NCBI GenBank assembly: GCA_965199705.1
Contig: OZ241359.1
Location: 2,852,001 to 2,916,000, forward strand
Direction of reading: 5' to 3'
Length of the DNA: 64,000 bases
Source: Azophilus sp965199705
Lineage (GTDB): Bacteria > Pseudomonadota > Gammaproteobacteria > Pseudomonadales > Azotimanducaceae
Shown: piece after piece, positions 9,344-18,892 of the stretch
Layout: each line of letters starts with the position of its first letter
How positions within the stretch are numbered: position 1 is the stretch's first letter
Made by a program: the position numbers and the translations under genes
The notes under the pieces: model-generated
What the model saw: only the letters and a program-made list of their open reading frames with translations
What the model was told of the DNA's origin: nothing
Databases searched by the model: none

Positions 9344-10540
9344 TTGACCAAGCCTGCCGTACGGATACTGCATTCCATCTCCGACACGGGCCGGGAGAAC
9401 TGGGACGCTTGCGCCAACCCGGCTGGCGAGCCCTTCCATCCCTTTGTCGCCTGGGACTTTCTCTGGGCGTTGGAAAAGAGCGAAAGCGCCACCGCAAGCA
9501 CGGGCTGGCAACCCTTCCATCTGGCCGCAGAAGTGGATGGTCAGACCGTTGGCGTGATGCCGCTCTACCTCAAGGGTCACTCCCGGGGCGAGTATGTTTT
9601 TGATCATGGCTGGGCCGACGCCTGGCATCGCGCGGGCGGCCACTACTACCCGAAGCTCCAGTCCAGCATCCCGTTTACGCCCGTTACCGGGCCTCGACTG
9701 CTCGCCGCTACGCCCGAAGCAAGATCCCTGTTGCTGAACGCTTCCGTTCAGGTCGCCAGGCAGACAAAGGTATCTTCACTGCACCTGACCTTTCTGCCGC
9801 AGTCGCAGTGGCGAATGGCCGGCGACAATGGCTTCCTGCTGCGCATGGACCAACAGTTTCACTGGCACAACGCCGGCTATGCCACCTGGGAGCAGTTCCT
9901 CGCTGAAATCTCCTCCAGGAAGCGCAAGAATCTGCGGCGAGAGCGGCGGGAGGCGACCGCGGCCGACATCAAGATCGAATGGGTCACCGGCGCGGACCTC
10001 CGGGAACATCACTGGGACGCCTTCTATCGCTTCTACCAGGACACTGGCAGCCGCAAGTGGGGCCTGCCCTACCTGACCCGGCAATTCTTCAGCCTGGTCG
10101 GCGAAAGGCTCCGAAATCATGTCCTGCTGATCCTGTGCAAGCGGGCCGGGCGCTACATCGCCGGCGCACTCAACTTCATCGGCAGCGACGCGCTCTACGG
10201 GCGCAACTGGGGGTGTATCGAAGATCACCGCTTCCTGCACTTTGAAGCCTGCTACTATCAGGCAATCGACTTTGCCATCGCGCACGGGCTGGCCCGAGTG
10301 GAGGCAGGCGCACAGGGGCCGCACAAGGTGGCGAGGGGCTATCTGCCCGAGGCCACCTACAGCGCCCATTGGATTCAGGACGCCCGATTTCGTCAGGCGG
10401 TGGCCAACTATCTTGATGCAGAACGACGCCAGGTCAGCGAGGACATCAATTGGGTTGAGGCGCACAACCCCTTCAGGTCTGGCACGGACCTCAAGCAGAT
10501 ACGCGAATCCGCACCCCGACCGCCGCGAGAGGACCCCTGA
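9344..10540 (+). CDS. FemAB/GNAT-like acyltransferase (DUF482, 'peptidogalycan biosynthesis' family)
   Basis: About 398 residues. The family pattern begins right after the chosen start (RILHSISDTGRENWDACA, then PFHPFVAWDFLWALEKS), continues with SSRKRKNLRRERR, and ends with GAQGPHKVARGYLP and THSAHWI-like motifs of the FemAB-like DUF482 group. These proteins have an acetyltransferase fold, but their reaction is not established. The start is uncertain: TTG at 9344 fits the homology but lacks a close Shine-Dalgarno, while the only in-frame ATG (9275) lies inside the SDR gene. It ends 9 bp from the convergent DUF3014 gene. Confidence 0.8.
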   Translation: MTKPAVRILHSISDTGRENWDACANPAGEPFHPFVAWDFLWALEKSESATASTGWQPFHLAAEVDGQTVGVMPLYLKGHSRGEYVFDHGWADAWHRAGGHYYPKLQSSIPFTPVTGPRLLAATPEARSLLLNASVQVARQTKVSSLHLTFLPQSQWRMAGDNGFLLRMDQQFHWHNAGYATWEQFLAEISSRKRKNLRRERREATAADIKIEWVTGADLREHHWDAFYRFYQDTGSRKWGLPYLTRQFFSLVGERLRNHVLLILCKRAGRYIAGALNFIGSDALYGRNWGCIEDHRFLHFEACYYQAIDFAIAHGLARVEAGAQGPHKVARGYLPEATYSAHWIQDARFRQAVANYLDAERRQVSEDINWVEAHNPFRSGTDLKQIRESAPRPPREDP

Positions 10541-10549
10541 AGGCAGCGA

Positions 10550-11506
10550 TCAGAGGGCGATGCGCAAACGCAACAGGTAGCGCTGCAAGCGTCGGGTATT
10601 GTCCGGCCCGATTCGCAACAACTGCTTTCTGACCGCCACCTGATTCTCCAGCGCCGGGTCGGCAAACTGGTAGGTCAAGCCCGGGCGGATCAACTCGATG
10701 TCGCCTTCGTGCGCGGGGGCAGCCAACACCTGGTCCATGGCGTCGCGCAGAACGGCGTCCGGACCCTGCTCCCCGCGTTTGCGAAAATAAAAGACCTGGT
10801 CCATGGCGTCGCGCAGAACGGCGTCCGGGTCCTCGTCGTAGCCATACTCTTGAAGCGCATCATGAATGAGAGGCCGAATCAACTTCAGGAAAGACGCCAT
10901 GGCCTCGGGGTCTATGGCCTCCAAGGCGCTTATCAGGGCGTCAAAGCGCCGGTAGCCCGCCGGGTCCAGCCGATAGCGTCCGTCTGCGAGCGGCTGTGCC
11001 GGGAAATCGCCAACGGCGACACTCGCCCGGAATCTGGCCGGCGCCAGCTCGCCGCGCGCCGCCAGATACAGGTTCAGGGCGAGCCGACGTATCAACCCGC
11101 TGGTCGCAACCAGCTGGCTCGGGACGCCGAGACCGAGCGCGCGCGTACGCACGAAAACGTCGCTCTCCGCCAGACTCGGGATGCCCGAATCTGAAGCCTC
11201 GGCAGAGGCTGCCGGCCGCCTTCTCGGTGTTGACACCGGATCAGGCGGCTCCTGTCGGGAAAATTGCACAGGCGCTACCGGCTCGATGGGCGCCGCAGCA
11301 GGCGGCTGGTCTGCTCCGACACCTGTATCGACGTCCGAAGGCGCCGGCAAGACGGACAAGGGCGCCTGGTCGGGAATGCCCGGATCGGGCGATGTCGCAA
11401 GCGCCGGGGAGGCGTCTTCTTCCGCCGTGCTCAACCACACGACTACCGCAATGGCGAGGACCAGGATCGCCAGCAGACTTGCCATGCGGAATCGAGCACT
11501 GCGCAT
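10550..11506 (-). CDS. DUF3014 family membrane-anchored protein with internal duplication
   Basis: A 318-residue protein with one N-terminal membrane segment (MASLLAILVLAIAVVVWL), then a Pro/Ala-rich linker to about residue 100, then a DUF3014 domain ending in the family signature RIGPDNTRRLQRYLLRLR. The function of DUF3014 is unknown. Unusually, PDAVLRDAMDQV occurs twice, 22 residues apart; at DNA level a 35-bp block is repeated exactly (10728-10762 and 10794-10828). Homologues as I know them have a single copy before the LLATP-like segment, so the extra 22 residues look like a recent insertion. Confidence 0.75.
   Translation of the reverse strand: MRSARFRMASLLAILVLAIAVVVWLSTAEEDASPALATSPDPGIPDQAPLSVLPAPSDVDTGVGADQPPAAAPIEPVAPVQFSRQEPPDPVSTPRRRPAASAEASDSGIPSLAESDVFVRTRALGLGVPSQLVATSGLIRRLALNLYLAARGELAPARFRASVAVGDFPAQPLADGRYRLDPAGYRRFDALISALEAIDPEAMASFLKLIRPLIHDALQEYGYDEDPDAVLRDAMDQVFYFRKRGEQGPDAVLRDAMDQVLAAPAHEGDIELIRPGLTYQFADPALENQVAVRKQLLRIGPDNTRRLQRYLLRLRIAL
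10728..10828. repeat. 35-bp direct repeat inside the DUF3014 gene
   Basis: acctggtccatggcgtcgcg... occurs at 10728-10762 and again at 10794-10828 without a mismatch. The 66-bp period keeps the frame. The 31 bp following each copy are unrelated to each other. Confidence 0.9.
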
Positions 11507-11600
11507 ACTGACGCTCTCGGGTTGAACCTGGTTCTGCGCCCTATGCTACTCCAATCCGCCGCAGCCCGCATCGCCGCTCCTGGGGGCCTGCGCCATATCC

Positions 11601-11627
11601 GGGCTGTGTACGGGCTGTGTACGGGCT
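11601..11627. repeat. 11-bp tandem repeat upstream of the cold-shock gene
   Basis: gggctgtgtac is repeated twice, followed by a partial third copy gggct. It lies just before a TTGACT (11629-11634) that may be the -35 of the cold-shock gene. A second local duplication, tgtcaggtga at 11695-11704 and 11707-11716, sits in the 5' leader and ends at the ribosome-binding site. Confidence 0.7.
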
Positions 11628-11729
11628 ATTGACTCCGTGTTCAGTTGATACGACATTATGTCGGCAGTAGATCTTGTCGCGTATCAGGGGAGCGTGTCAG
11701 GTGACTTGTCAGGTGAAAGGGAGGACACC

Positions 11730-11986
11730 GTGACTTCTACGGGAACCGTGAAGTGGTTCAACAATGCCAAGGGCTACGGATTCCTGCTTCCAACGGATGG
11801 CGGTGGCGATGTGTTCGTGCATTACAGCGCCATCGTGATGGACGCCTATCGCACCTTGAAGGCAGGGCAGCGGGTTGCCTTTGATCTGGTGGACGGACCC
11901 AAGGGCCGCCATGCCGTTGACGTACGCAAGATCGACACCGACGCTACAGCCCCGGACCCAGCGTCGCAGGATCCCGCGTCAGGTTC

Positions 11987-11990
<4 letters not shown>
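11730..11990 (+). CDS. Cold-shock domain protein (CspA family)
   Basis: An 86-residue protein with a full cold-shock domain: GTVKWFNNAKGYGFL carries RNP1 (KGYGFL) and DVFVHYSAI carries RNP2. A short acidic/Ala-Pro tail follows. It binds single-stranded RNA or DNA (family knowledge). I chose the GTG at 11730 because AAAGGGAGG lies 5 bp before it and the domain starts immediately; an in-frame ATG at 11658 would add 24 unrelated residues. The long leader upstream is typical of csp genes. Its TAG stop shares the palindrome CTAG with the stop of the convergent icd gene, so the two coding regions overlap by 3 bp. Confidence 0.9.
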
Positions 11991-13252
<1,262 letters not shown>

Positions 13253-13523
13253 GCAGGCTCCAGCTTCGGCTCGACACACAAAGGCGGCCATTATAGCGAG
13301 GAGACCGAAGCAGCACGAAGCCGGCTGACACCCGCAGCATCGCCGGAGCCCGGCGACGACCGCCCCCGGCTCGGCCACGAGCGGGAGGCGGTTCTGGTTC
13401 AGCTATTGGCCGAAAGCCTGACCGAGGGGCGCAGCCCTGCGGTCTTGCCTGCGACAACTTCCTGTTCGGCGCGGACCTGCCTGCTAAACGTCGCTGGAAG
13501 CTCCGCGCATCGCCGTCGTGGAT

Positions 13524-13736
13524 CTATCCAGAAATTGGCTGCTGAGCAAACCGGCTGGAAAACGGCTGTATGTTGCTCTCGTGCGCCACCACCACCATGT
13601 TGTCCGGGATGGCCACTCCGAACTCGCGACCGATAACGGTCTTGGGGTCCGCCAGTAACTGCTCTGCGTCGGCAAAGCCCGGGTGCTTGCTGCGCGCCAC
13701 GGCCGAAGCCTCGCGCATCTCATCGGTAATTTTCAT
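13524..13736 (-). CDS. NHLP-leader-like peptide (possible RiPP precursor)
   Basis: A 70-residue protein starting MKITDEMREASAVARSKH, with ATG at 13736 and CGGAG 8 bp upstream. Residues 24-53 (AEQLLADPKTVIGREFGVAIPDNMVVVAHES) follow the pattern of the nitrile-hydratase-like leader peptide: LLADPxxxI, a short helix, xIPxxxxVxVHExS. A short tail ends QPISG. NHLP leaders direct modification and export of natural-product precursors (family knowledge), but no modifying enzyme or transporter is nearby and the tail is short and Cys-free. It may be an orphan precursor or a remnant of a nitrile-hydratase-alpha-like gene. An in-frame upstream start would add 43 unrelated residues. Confidence 0.55.
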   Translation of the reverse strand: MKITDEMREASAVARSKHPGFADAEQLLADPKTVIGREFGVAIPDNMVVVAHESNIQPFSSRFAQQPISG

Positions 13737-14232
13737 CAATTCGCTCCGAATACTGTTGAATGAACAAAAACGCCCTGCAAACGACCGTGGCCCCCCAATG
13801 TTCGGGGTCAGCGCTTCGACGACGCCGTAGATCGGCAGCCACCAGAACGGTAAACAGATGGTCAATTGCGGCTCGCTTGCTTCAGGGCTTATGGAATTGA
13901 TCTTCTTTTACATGCCTGTCGGCCTGACGTCAACTCTGCTGACGCACTCTGCTGACGCACTCTTGCTGACGCACTCTGCTGACGCACTCTTGCTGACGCA
14001 CTCTGCTGACGCACTCTGCTGACGCAGGTCGTCCCGGTTCGTGGTCAGTGACCGTCACTTCGCCAAAGTGCGTCATTCGTGTCTGCGCGAACCCGCATTT
14101 GCATTACACTGCGGGATGTCGCACGCAAGCGTGAGGGCCGATGGCTCCCCCGGTTCAGCAGACGCAGACCGGCGCCCGACCCTTCCTGCTACGCGCACGT
14201 GCGAGGAGCACAGACGAGCACGAGGAAACGCC
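13737..14232. other. 496-bp intergenic region containing a tandem repeat array
   Basis: No convincing gene on either strand. It contains the divergent start regions of the NHLP-like peptide (minus) and the GloB-like hydrolase (plus), a TGACGTCA palindrome at 13925-13932, and immediately after it the seven-copy repeat array. Local base composition from about 13880 to 13925 is clearly more AT-rich than its surroundings. Confidence 0.6.
13933..14025. repeat. Tandem repeat array, seven copies of a 13/14-bp unit
   Basis: The unit actctgctgacgc occurs seven times head to tail with lengths 13, 13, 14, 13, 14, 13, 13. The 14-bp copies carry an extra T (actcttgctgacgc). No mismatch is seen apart from that T. 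The array starts directly after a TGACGTCA palindrome. Confidence 0.92.
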
Positions 14233-15027
14233 ATGTTGGTTGAGCAGATCTGGACGGGCAACGCCTATCGCAACTTCAACTACCTGATCGCCTGCCCGGA
14301 GACCGGCGAGGCGCTCGCAGTCGATCCGCTCGACCACCAGAAATGCCTGGCGGCTGCCAAGGCTCGAGGCTGGGGCATCCGCTGGATAGTCAATACCCAC
14401 GAACATCTGGACCATACGGGCGGCAACGCGCCCATGCAGGCAGCGACAGGGGCTCGCATCATGGCGCACGCCGGCGCCGGCGCGGTCATCTCCGGGATGG
14501 ACCGGGGGCTCAAGGCGGGTGATCGGGTGCAGGTGGGGCGAAGCGTCGAGTTGCTCGCACTCGATACGCCGGGCCACACCATGAGTCACGTCTGCCTGCT
14601 CTCGCAGACAGACGAGCCGACGCTCTTCTGCGGCGATACGCTGTTCAACGCAGGCGCGGGCAACTGCCACAATGGCGGCCATCCGAGCGAACTCTACGAC
14701 ACCTTCTCGCAACAACTCGCGCAGCTGCCGGACAGCACACGCATCTATCCCGGGCACGATTACCTCACCAACAATCTGGCCTTCACGCTGGATCGGGAAC
14801 CCGACAACACGGCAGCGGCCGAACTGCTGGCGGAACTGGAGCAAAGTCACGACCCGGCGCAGGCGTTGGTGACCACGCTGGCGCAGGAAAAGGAAATCAA
14901 CACCTTCTTCCGACTCAGCCGACCCTCCGTGATTCGGCGCCTGCGAGAGGCATTTCCCGATCTCGACGAAGCGCCGGATCCGAGAACCGTCTTTCTCAAA
15001 CTGCGAGAATTGCGCAACGCCTGGTAG
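14233..15027 (+). CDS. gloB: Hydroxyacylglutathione hydrolase (glyoxalase II)
   Basis: A 264-residue metallo-beta-lactamase-fold enzyme that hydrolyses S-lactoylglutathione. The metal site is THEHLDHTGG (residues 55-64, the THxHxDH motif), with further ligands in DTPGHTMSH, FCGDTLF and YPGHDYLTNN. The C-terminal glutathione-binding domain ends EINTFFRLSRPSVIRRL, as in glyoxalase II. I chose the ATG at 14233 (GAGGAA 6 bp upstream) over an upstream in-frame start that adds 64 unlike residues. An aminotransferase follows 22 bp later and is probably co-transcribed. Confidence 0.88.
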   Translation: MLVEQIWTGNAYRNFNYLIACPETGEALAVDPLDHQKCLAAAKARGWGIRWIVNTHEHLDHTGGNAPMQAATGARIMAHAGAGAVISGMDRGLKAGDRVQVGRSVELLALDTPGHTMSHVCLLSQTDEPTLFCGDTLFNAGAGNCHNGGHPSELYDTFSQQLAQLPDSTRIYPGHDYLTNNLAFTLDREPDNTAAAELLAELEQSHDPAQALVTTLAQEKEINTFFRLSRPSVIRRLREAFPDLDEAPDPRTVFLKLRELRNAW

Positions 15028-15049
15028 CCATCAGCAAGGAGTAGGCGCC

Positions 15050-16342
15050 ATGAACGATCAGCCGGTGCTCGACCAATATCGTGATCACGTCTTCCCGCAG
15101 GTCAAGAGCCTGCACCCGGACCCGGTTATCGTGGTTTCCGGACAAGGCGCGCGCGTGCAAGATACGGATGGTCGCCGTTATCTGGATTTTTTCGGCGGCA
15201 TTCTCACTGTCTCCATCGGCCACGCCAATGCGGAGGTAAATGACGCCATTATCGGTCAGGTACAGCGGCTCACGCACATATCCACCCTGTATCCGACCCT
15301 GCCGATGGCGGAACTGGCGGAACGGCTGGCGCACAGCACCCCTGGCGCCTTGCAGAAGTGCTTCTTCACCACCTCCGGCAGCGAGGCGGACGAAGCGGCG
15401 GTCATGATGGCGCAGTGTCATACCGGCAATACCGAATTGATCGCTCTGCGGCACGGCTATTCCGGGCGCACCGCCCTGGCGCAGGGGCTCACCGGCAATG
15501 CCGGCTGGCGCGCCTCCGGGCACCTGGTCAGCGGCATCCGCCATGCGCCGGCGCCGTATTGCTATCGATGCCCGTTCAAACTGACTTATCCGGAGTGTGA
15601 TCTGGCTTGCGCTCGGGACGTGGAAGAGCTGATTCAGACCAGCACCTCCGGGCAGATCGCCGGAATGCTGGCGGAACCGATCCAGGGAGTCGGCGGCTTC
15701 ATCACCCCGCCGAAAGAATACTTCGGCATCGTCGCTGAAATCGTGCGTCGCTACGGCGGCGTCTTCATCGCCGACGAGGTGCAGACCGGCTTTGGCCGCA
15801 CCGGTCGGATGTGGGGCGTCGAGCACTTCGACGTAGAACCGGACATGATGACAATGGCCAAGGGCATCGCCAACGGCATGCCGCTCGGCGCCCTGATCGC
15901 CACTGCGCCGATTGCCGAGTCCCTGCACAAATCCACTATATCGACCTTCGGCGGCAATCCGGTGAGCTGCGCTGCCGCCAACAAGGTGATGGAAATCGTC
16001 GAGCGCGATCGCCTGGCGGAAAACGCGGAACGCCAGGGGGCATTGCTGCGTGACGGGCTGCTCGGGTTGCAGAATCGATTTTCCGTCGGGATCGGCGATG
16101 TGCGCGGCATGGGCCTGATGCAGGCTCTGGAACTGGTTGCGGACGAGACAGCCGGCAACCGAACGCCCGCCCCGGAACTTACCCAGAAGATTCTGGATGC
16201 AGCGCGCGACCGCGGGCTGCTGCTCGGCAAGGGCGGCACCTATGGCAACGTAATCCGCATCTCACCGCCACTCACCATCGGCGCCGACGAGGTCCGGGAA
16301 GCTCTCGACATCCTGGGAGATGCGCTGAGCGCCGCTGCCTGA
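15050..16342 (+). CDS. Class III PLP-dependent aminotransferase (AGXT2-like)
   Basis: A 430-residue class III aminotransferase. It has the FFTTSGSEADEAAVMMA cofactor-phosphate motif, D242 in FIADEVQTGFGRTG and the PLP lysine K271 in MAKGIANGMPLGA. The LSYP-like HISTLYPTLPM start and the APYCYRCPFKLTYPECDLAC segment resemble alanine-glyoxylate aminotransferase 2 and related omega-aminotransferases. The Cys-rich stretch at residues 171-187 is shared with that group. Substrate unknown. It follows the glyoxalase II gene with an AAGGAG ribosome site (15038-15043). Confidence 0.85.
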   Translation: MNDQPVLDQYRDHVFPQVKSLHPDPVIVVSGQGARVQDTDGRRYLDFFGGILTVSIGHANAEVNDAIIGQVQRLTHISTLYPTLPMAELAERLAHSTPGALQKCFFTTSGSEADEAAVMMAQCHTGNTELIALRHGYSGRTALAQGLTGNAGWRASGHLVSGIRHAPAPYCYRCPFKLTYPECDLACARDVEELIQTSTSGQIAGMLAEPIQGVGGFITPPKEYFGIVAEIVRRYGGVFIADEVQTGFGRTGRMWGVEHFDVEPDMMTMAKGIANGMPLGALIATAPIAESLHKSTISTFGGNPVSCAAANKVMEIVERDRLAENAERQGALLRDGLLGLQNRFSVGIGDVRGMGLMQALELVADETAGNRTPAPELTQKILDAARDRGLLLGKGGTYGNVIRISPPLTIGADEVREALDILGDALSAAA

Positions 16343-16388
16343 GCGAGCGGATACGCGAAAACCCCAGCAGCCACAGACAGGGGGGAAG

Positions 16389-18296
16389 ATGTCAGCAAAT
16401 GCACGGATCAACACGATTGGCCCGCCAAGGGCGCACTGGCGCAGGCCTTGGCGCCATATCTGGAGCAGCCTCTGCCTGGCAGGTCTCGTGACGGGGAGCG
16501 TCGTCGCCGAGGAAGGGCCTGGATACTCGGCCCCGGTCGGGCAGAACTACCCCAGGAATCTGTACTGGGGCGATACCCACCTGCATACGCGCAACTCCGC
16601 CGACGCCTATTCGCTTGGCAACATGAACCTTACGCCGGCTGACGCATTTCGTTTCGCCCGAGGGCGCGAACTGCAAGCACACAACGGGATGCGCGTTCAG
16701 TTGCGGCGGCCGCTGGATTTTCTGGTTGTGTCGGATCACGCGGAGTATCTGGGCGGCTATTACCGCTTCAATGTCGGTGACAGGCTGGTCATCGACACGG
16801 AAACTGCCAGCGATTGGCAGGCCTGGATCGACGAGGGCGACCCGGACCGCATGATTGCCGCCTTTTCCGCGAGCATCAGCGATCCAGACCAGCACAAGCC
16901 CTTCCCGGAACGCACGCGCCAGCTGATCTGGGAAGATGTGGTGCTCACGGCGGAAGAACACAACCAGCCGGGGCAATTCACGGCCTTCGTGGGCTATGAG
17001 TGGACGTCGATGATCGACGGCAACAACCTGCATCGGGTGGTCGTCTATCGAGATGGCGTCGGCGTCGCCGACCGCATGCCGCCCTTCTCCGCTCAGGACA
17101 GCATAGACCCGCGCGACCTCTGGCAGGCGCTGGCCCGCTATCAGGCAGAAACCGGCGGCGAAGCGATCGCCATTCCGCACAATGGGAATCTCTCCAATGG
17201 CTTGATGTTCGCGAACAAGACGCTGGACGGCAACCCCCTGGACGCCGCCTACGCCCGCTTGCGTAGCCGTTGGGAGCCGGTGGTGGAGGTCACGCAGGTG
17301 AAGGGCGACAGCGAAGCCCATCCCACCCTGTCTCCGGATGACGAGTTTGCGGATTTCGAGAACTGGGATTGGGACAACATCGGCCGTAACGCGGCCAAGG
17401 AAGACTGGATGCTGGCGCACGAATATGCGCGTGGCGCTCTCAAGCTCGGCCTTGCGCACCAGGCAAACCTTGGAGTCAATCCCTTCAAGTTCGGCATGAT
17501 CGGTTCGAGCGATGGCCACAACACCTTCTCGACCGTGCAGGAAGACAATTTCTTCGGCAAGTTCCCGGAATCCGAGCCGTCCGTGGCGCGCATGTACAAC
17601 GCCATGGCGGCAGACCGACTGTGGGCCAACTGGCATATCGTCGCCTCCGGCTACGCCGCCATCTGGGCCCGGGACAACACCCGCAAGTCGTTGTTCGACG
17701 CCATGAAGCGGCGGGAGGTCTATGCCACCACGGGTTCGCGTATCTCGGTACGCTTCTTTGCCGGCTGGGAATACGAGGCCGCCGATCTTGACCAGCCCGC
17801 CTGGCTGGACACAGCCTACGGCAAGGGCGTGCCGATGGGCGGTGATCTGGCGCACGCGCCAGAGGGCGGGTCGCCCACCTTCCTGTTGACGGCGGCCCGG
17901 GATCCGGACGGCGCCAATCTGGATCGAGTGCAGATCGTCAAGGGCTGGCGTGACGCAGCCGGCAATCTGCATGAGAAGGTGCATGACATTGCCTGGTCCG
18001 GCGAGCGTGCGCCTGACCCGGAAACCGGCAAGGTCGGGCCGGTGGGGTCCACGATCGATGTCAAGACGGCCACGTTCGACAACAGCATTGGCGACAAGAC
18101 GTTGGCCGGCTATTGGCGCGACCCGGACTTCGATCCGGCGGAGCCTGCCTTCTACTATGCCCGCGTAATCGAGATTCCAACGCCGCGCTGGACGGCCTAC
18201 GACGCTGTCTGGTTCAATCTGGAACTGCCTGAGGAAATACCGATGACTGTTCAGGATCGCGCCTACACCTCTCCCATCTGGTACACGCCCCAATGA
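16389..18296 (+). CDS. Exported DUF3604 protein (PHP-like metal-binding hydrolase fold)
   Basis: A 635-residue protein with an N-terminal export signal (basic region, then IWSSLCLAGLVTGSVVAEE) and a DUF3604 domain: NLYWGDTHLHTRNSADAYSLG near residue 56, DFLVVSDHAEYLGGYY, and later GSSDGHNTF and REVYATTGSRISVRFF. The histidine and aspartate pattern (DTHLHT, SDHAE) is that of PHP-type phosphoesterases, but no activity is established for DUF3604. It starts 46 bp after the aminotransferase stop with GGGGGAAG before the ATG, and its stop overlaps the next gene (ATGA). A 643-codon open frame on the opposite strand is treated as a shadow. Confidence 0.85.
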   Translation: MSANARINTIGPPRAHWRRPWRHIWSSLCLAGLVTGSVVAEEGPGYSAPVGQNYPRNLYWGDTHLHTRNSADAYSLGNMNLTPADAFRFARGRELQAHNGMRVQLRRPLDFLVVSDHAEYLGGYYRFNVGDRLVIDTETASDWQAWIDEGDPDRMIAAFSASISDPDQHKPFPERTRQLIWEDVVLTAEEHNQPGQFTAFVGYEWTSMIDGNNLHRVVVYRDGVGVADRMPPFSAQDSIDPRDLWQALARYQAETGGEAIAIPHNGNLSNGLMFANKTLDGNPLDAAYARLRSRWEPVVEVTQVKGDSEAHPTLSPDDEFADFENWDWDNIGRNAAKEDWMLAHEYARGALKLGLAHQANLGVNPFKFGMIGSSDGHNTFSTVQEDNFFGKFPESEPSVARMYNAMAADRLWANWHIVASGYAAIWARDNTRKSLFDAMKRREVYATTGSRISVRFFAGWEYEAADLDQPAWLDTAYGKGVPMGGDLAHAPEGGSPTFLLTAARDPDGANLDRVQIVKGWRDAAGNLHEKVHDIAWSGERAPDPETGKVGPVGSTIDVKTATFDNSIGDKTLAGYWRDPDFDPAEPAFYYARVIEIPTPRWTAYDAVWFNLELPEEIPMTVQDRAYTSPIWYTPQ

Positions 18297-18829
18297 ACCA
18301 ATCAACCCGAATCGAGCGGCCAACCGACCGCACTGTCTTTCAGAACGCCTGGGTGGTGGACGATGTCGAGGCCGCCTGCCTGAAGTGGGTGCGGGAGATG
18401 GGCGTCGGGCCCTTCTACGTCACCGAATACACCGATCAGATCACGGACGTCACCTATCGCGGCCGGCCGGGCGAGTTGAAGATGTTTGTCGCTATCGCAC
18501 AGGCCGGGCCAGTGCAGATCGAACTGATCCAGCCAACAACCAGTCTCTGCGCCTACCGGGACAGCGTCCCGACCGGCGAAGTCGGCTTTCATCACATGTG
18601 CGTCTGGACGCATGACCTGGAGGCGGACACAGCCTGGTTCGCGGACCTGGGCTATGAAGCCGCTAACATCGGGCACGCCGGAGACATCCACTTCGCTTAC
18701 TACGACACGAGGCCGCTCATGGGCTGCATGCTGGAGGTGGTCACGCCCGCCGACTCGATTGTCGAGCGATTCAGGCTGATTGCCGACGCCGCGGTGAACT
18801 GGGATGGAACGGATCCGATTCGCGCCTGA
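18293..18829 (+). CDS. VOC-family (glyoxalase/dioxygenase fold) protein
   Basis: A 178-residue protein with the vicinal-oxygen-chelate fold. It has QNAWVVDDVEAACLKWVREMGVGPFYV, a QIELIQPTTSLCAYRD strand, GEVGFHHMCVWTHDLE containing likely metal ligands, and the closing GCMLEVV strand. Related proteins appear beside steroid, aromatic and fatty-acid breakdown genes, with no fixed reaction. Its ATG overlaps the DUF3604 stop by 4 bp, so the two are translationally coupled. Confidence 0.8.
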   Translation: MNQSTRIERPTDRTVFQNAWVVDDVEAACLKWVREMGVGPFYVTEYTDQITDVTYRGRPGELKMFVAIAQAGPVQIELIQPTTSLCAYRDSVPTGEVGFHHMCVWTHDLEADTAWFADLGYEAANIGHAGDIHFAYYDTRPLMGCMLEVVTPADSIVERFRLIADAAVNWDGTDPIRA

Positions 18830-18892
18830 ATCCGGCCTGGGCGCCGCATACAGGCTAGAATGGCGCGCCTCAAGCAGCTGGAACTTTGAGTC

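Noticed and set aside
13253..13523. Possible gene between icd and the NHLP-like peptide
   Set aside because: Only short overlapping frames; the longer icd-frame extension here is Cys/Arg-rich and unlike icd homologues.
13933..14025. CRISPR array
   Set aside because: Units are 13-14 bp and directly adjacent with no unique spacers, and no cas genes are present.
16392..18323. A 643-codon open frame antisense to the DUF3604 gene
   Set aside because: It lacks any recognisable domain and lies exactly opposite a gene with a signal peptide, family motifs and a ribosome site. Long antisense frames are common at this GC content.
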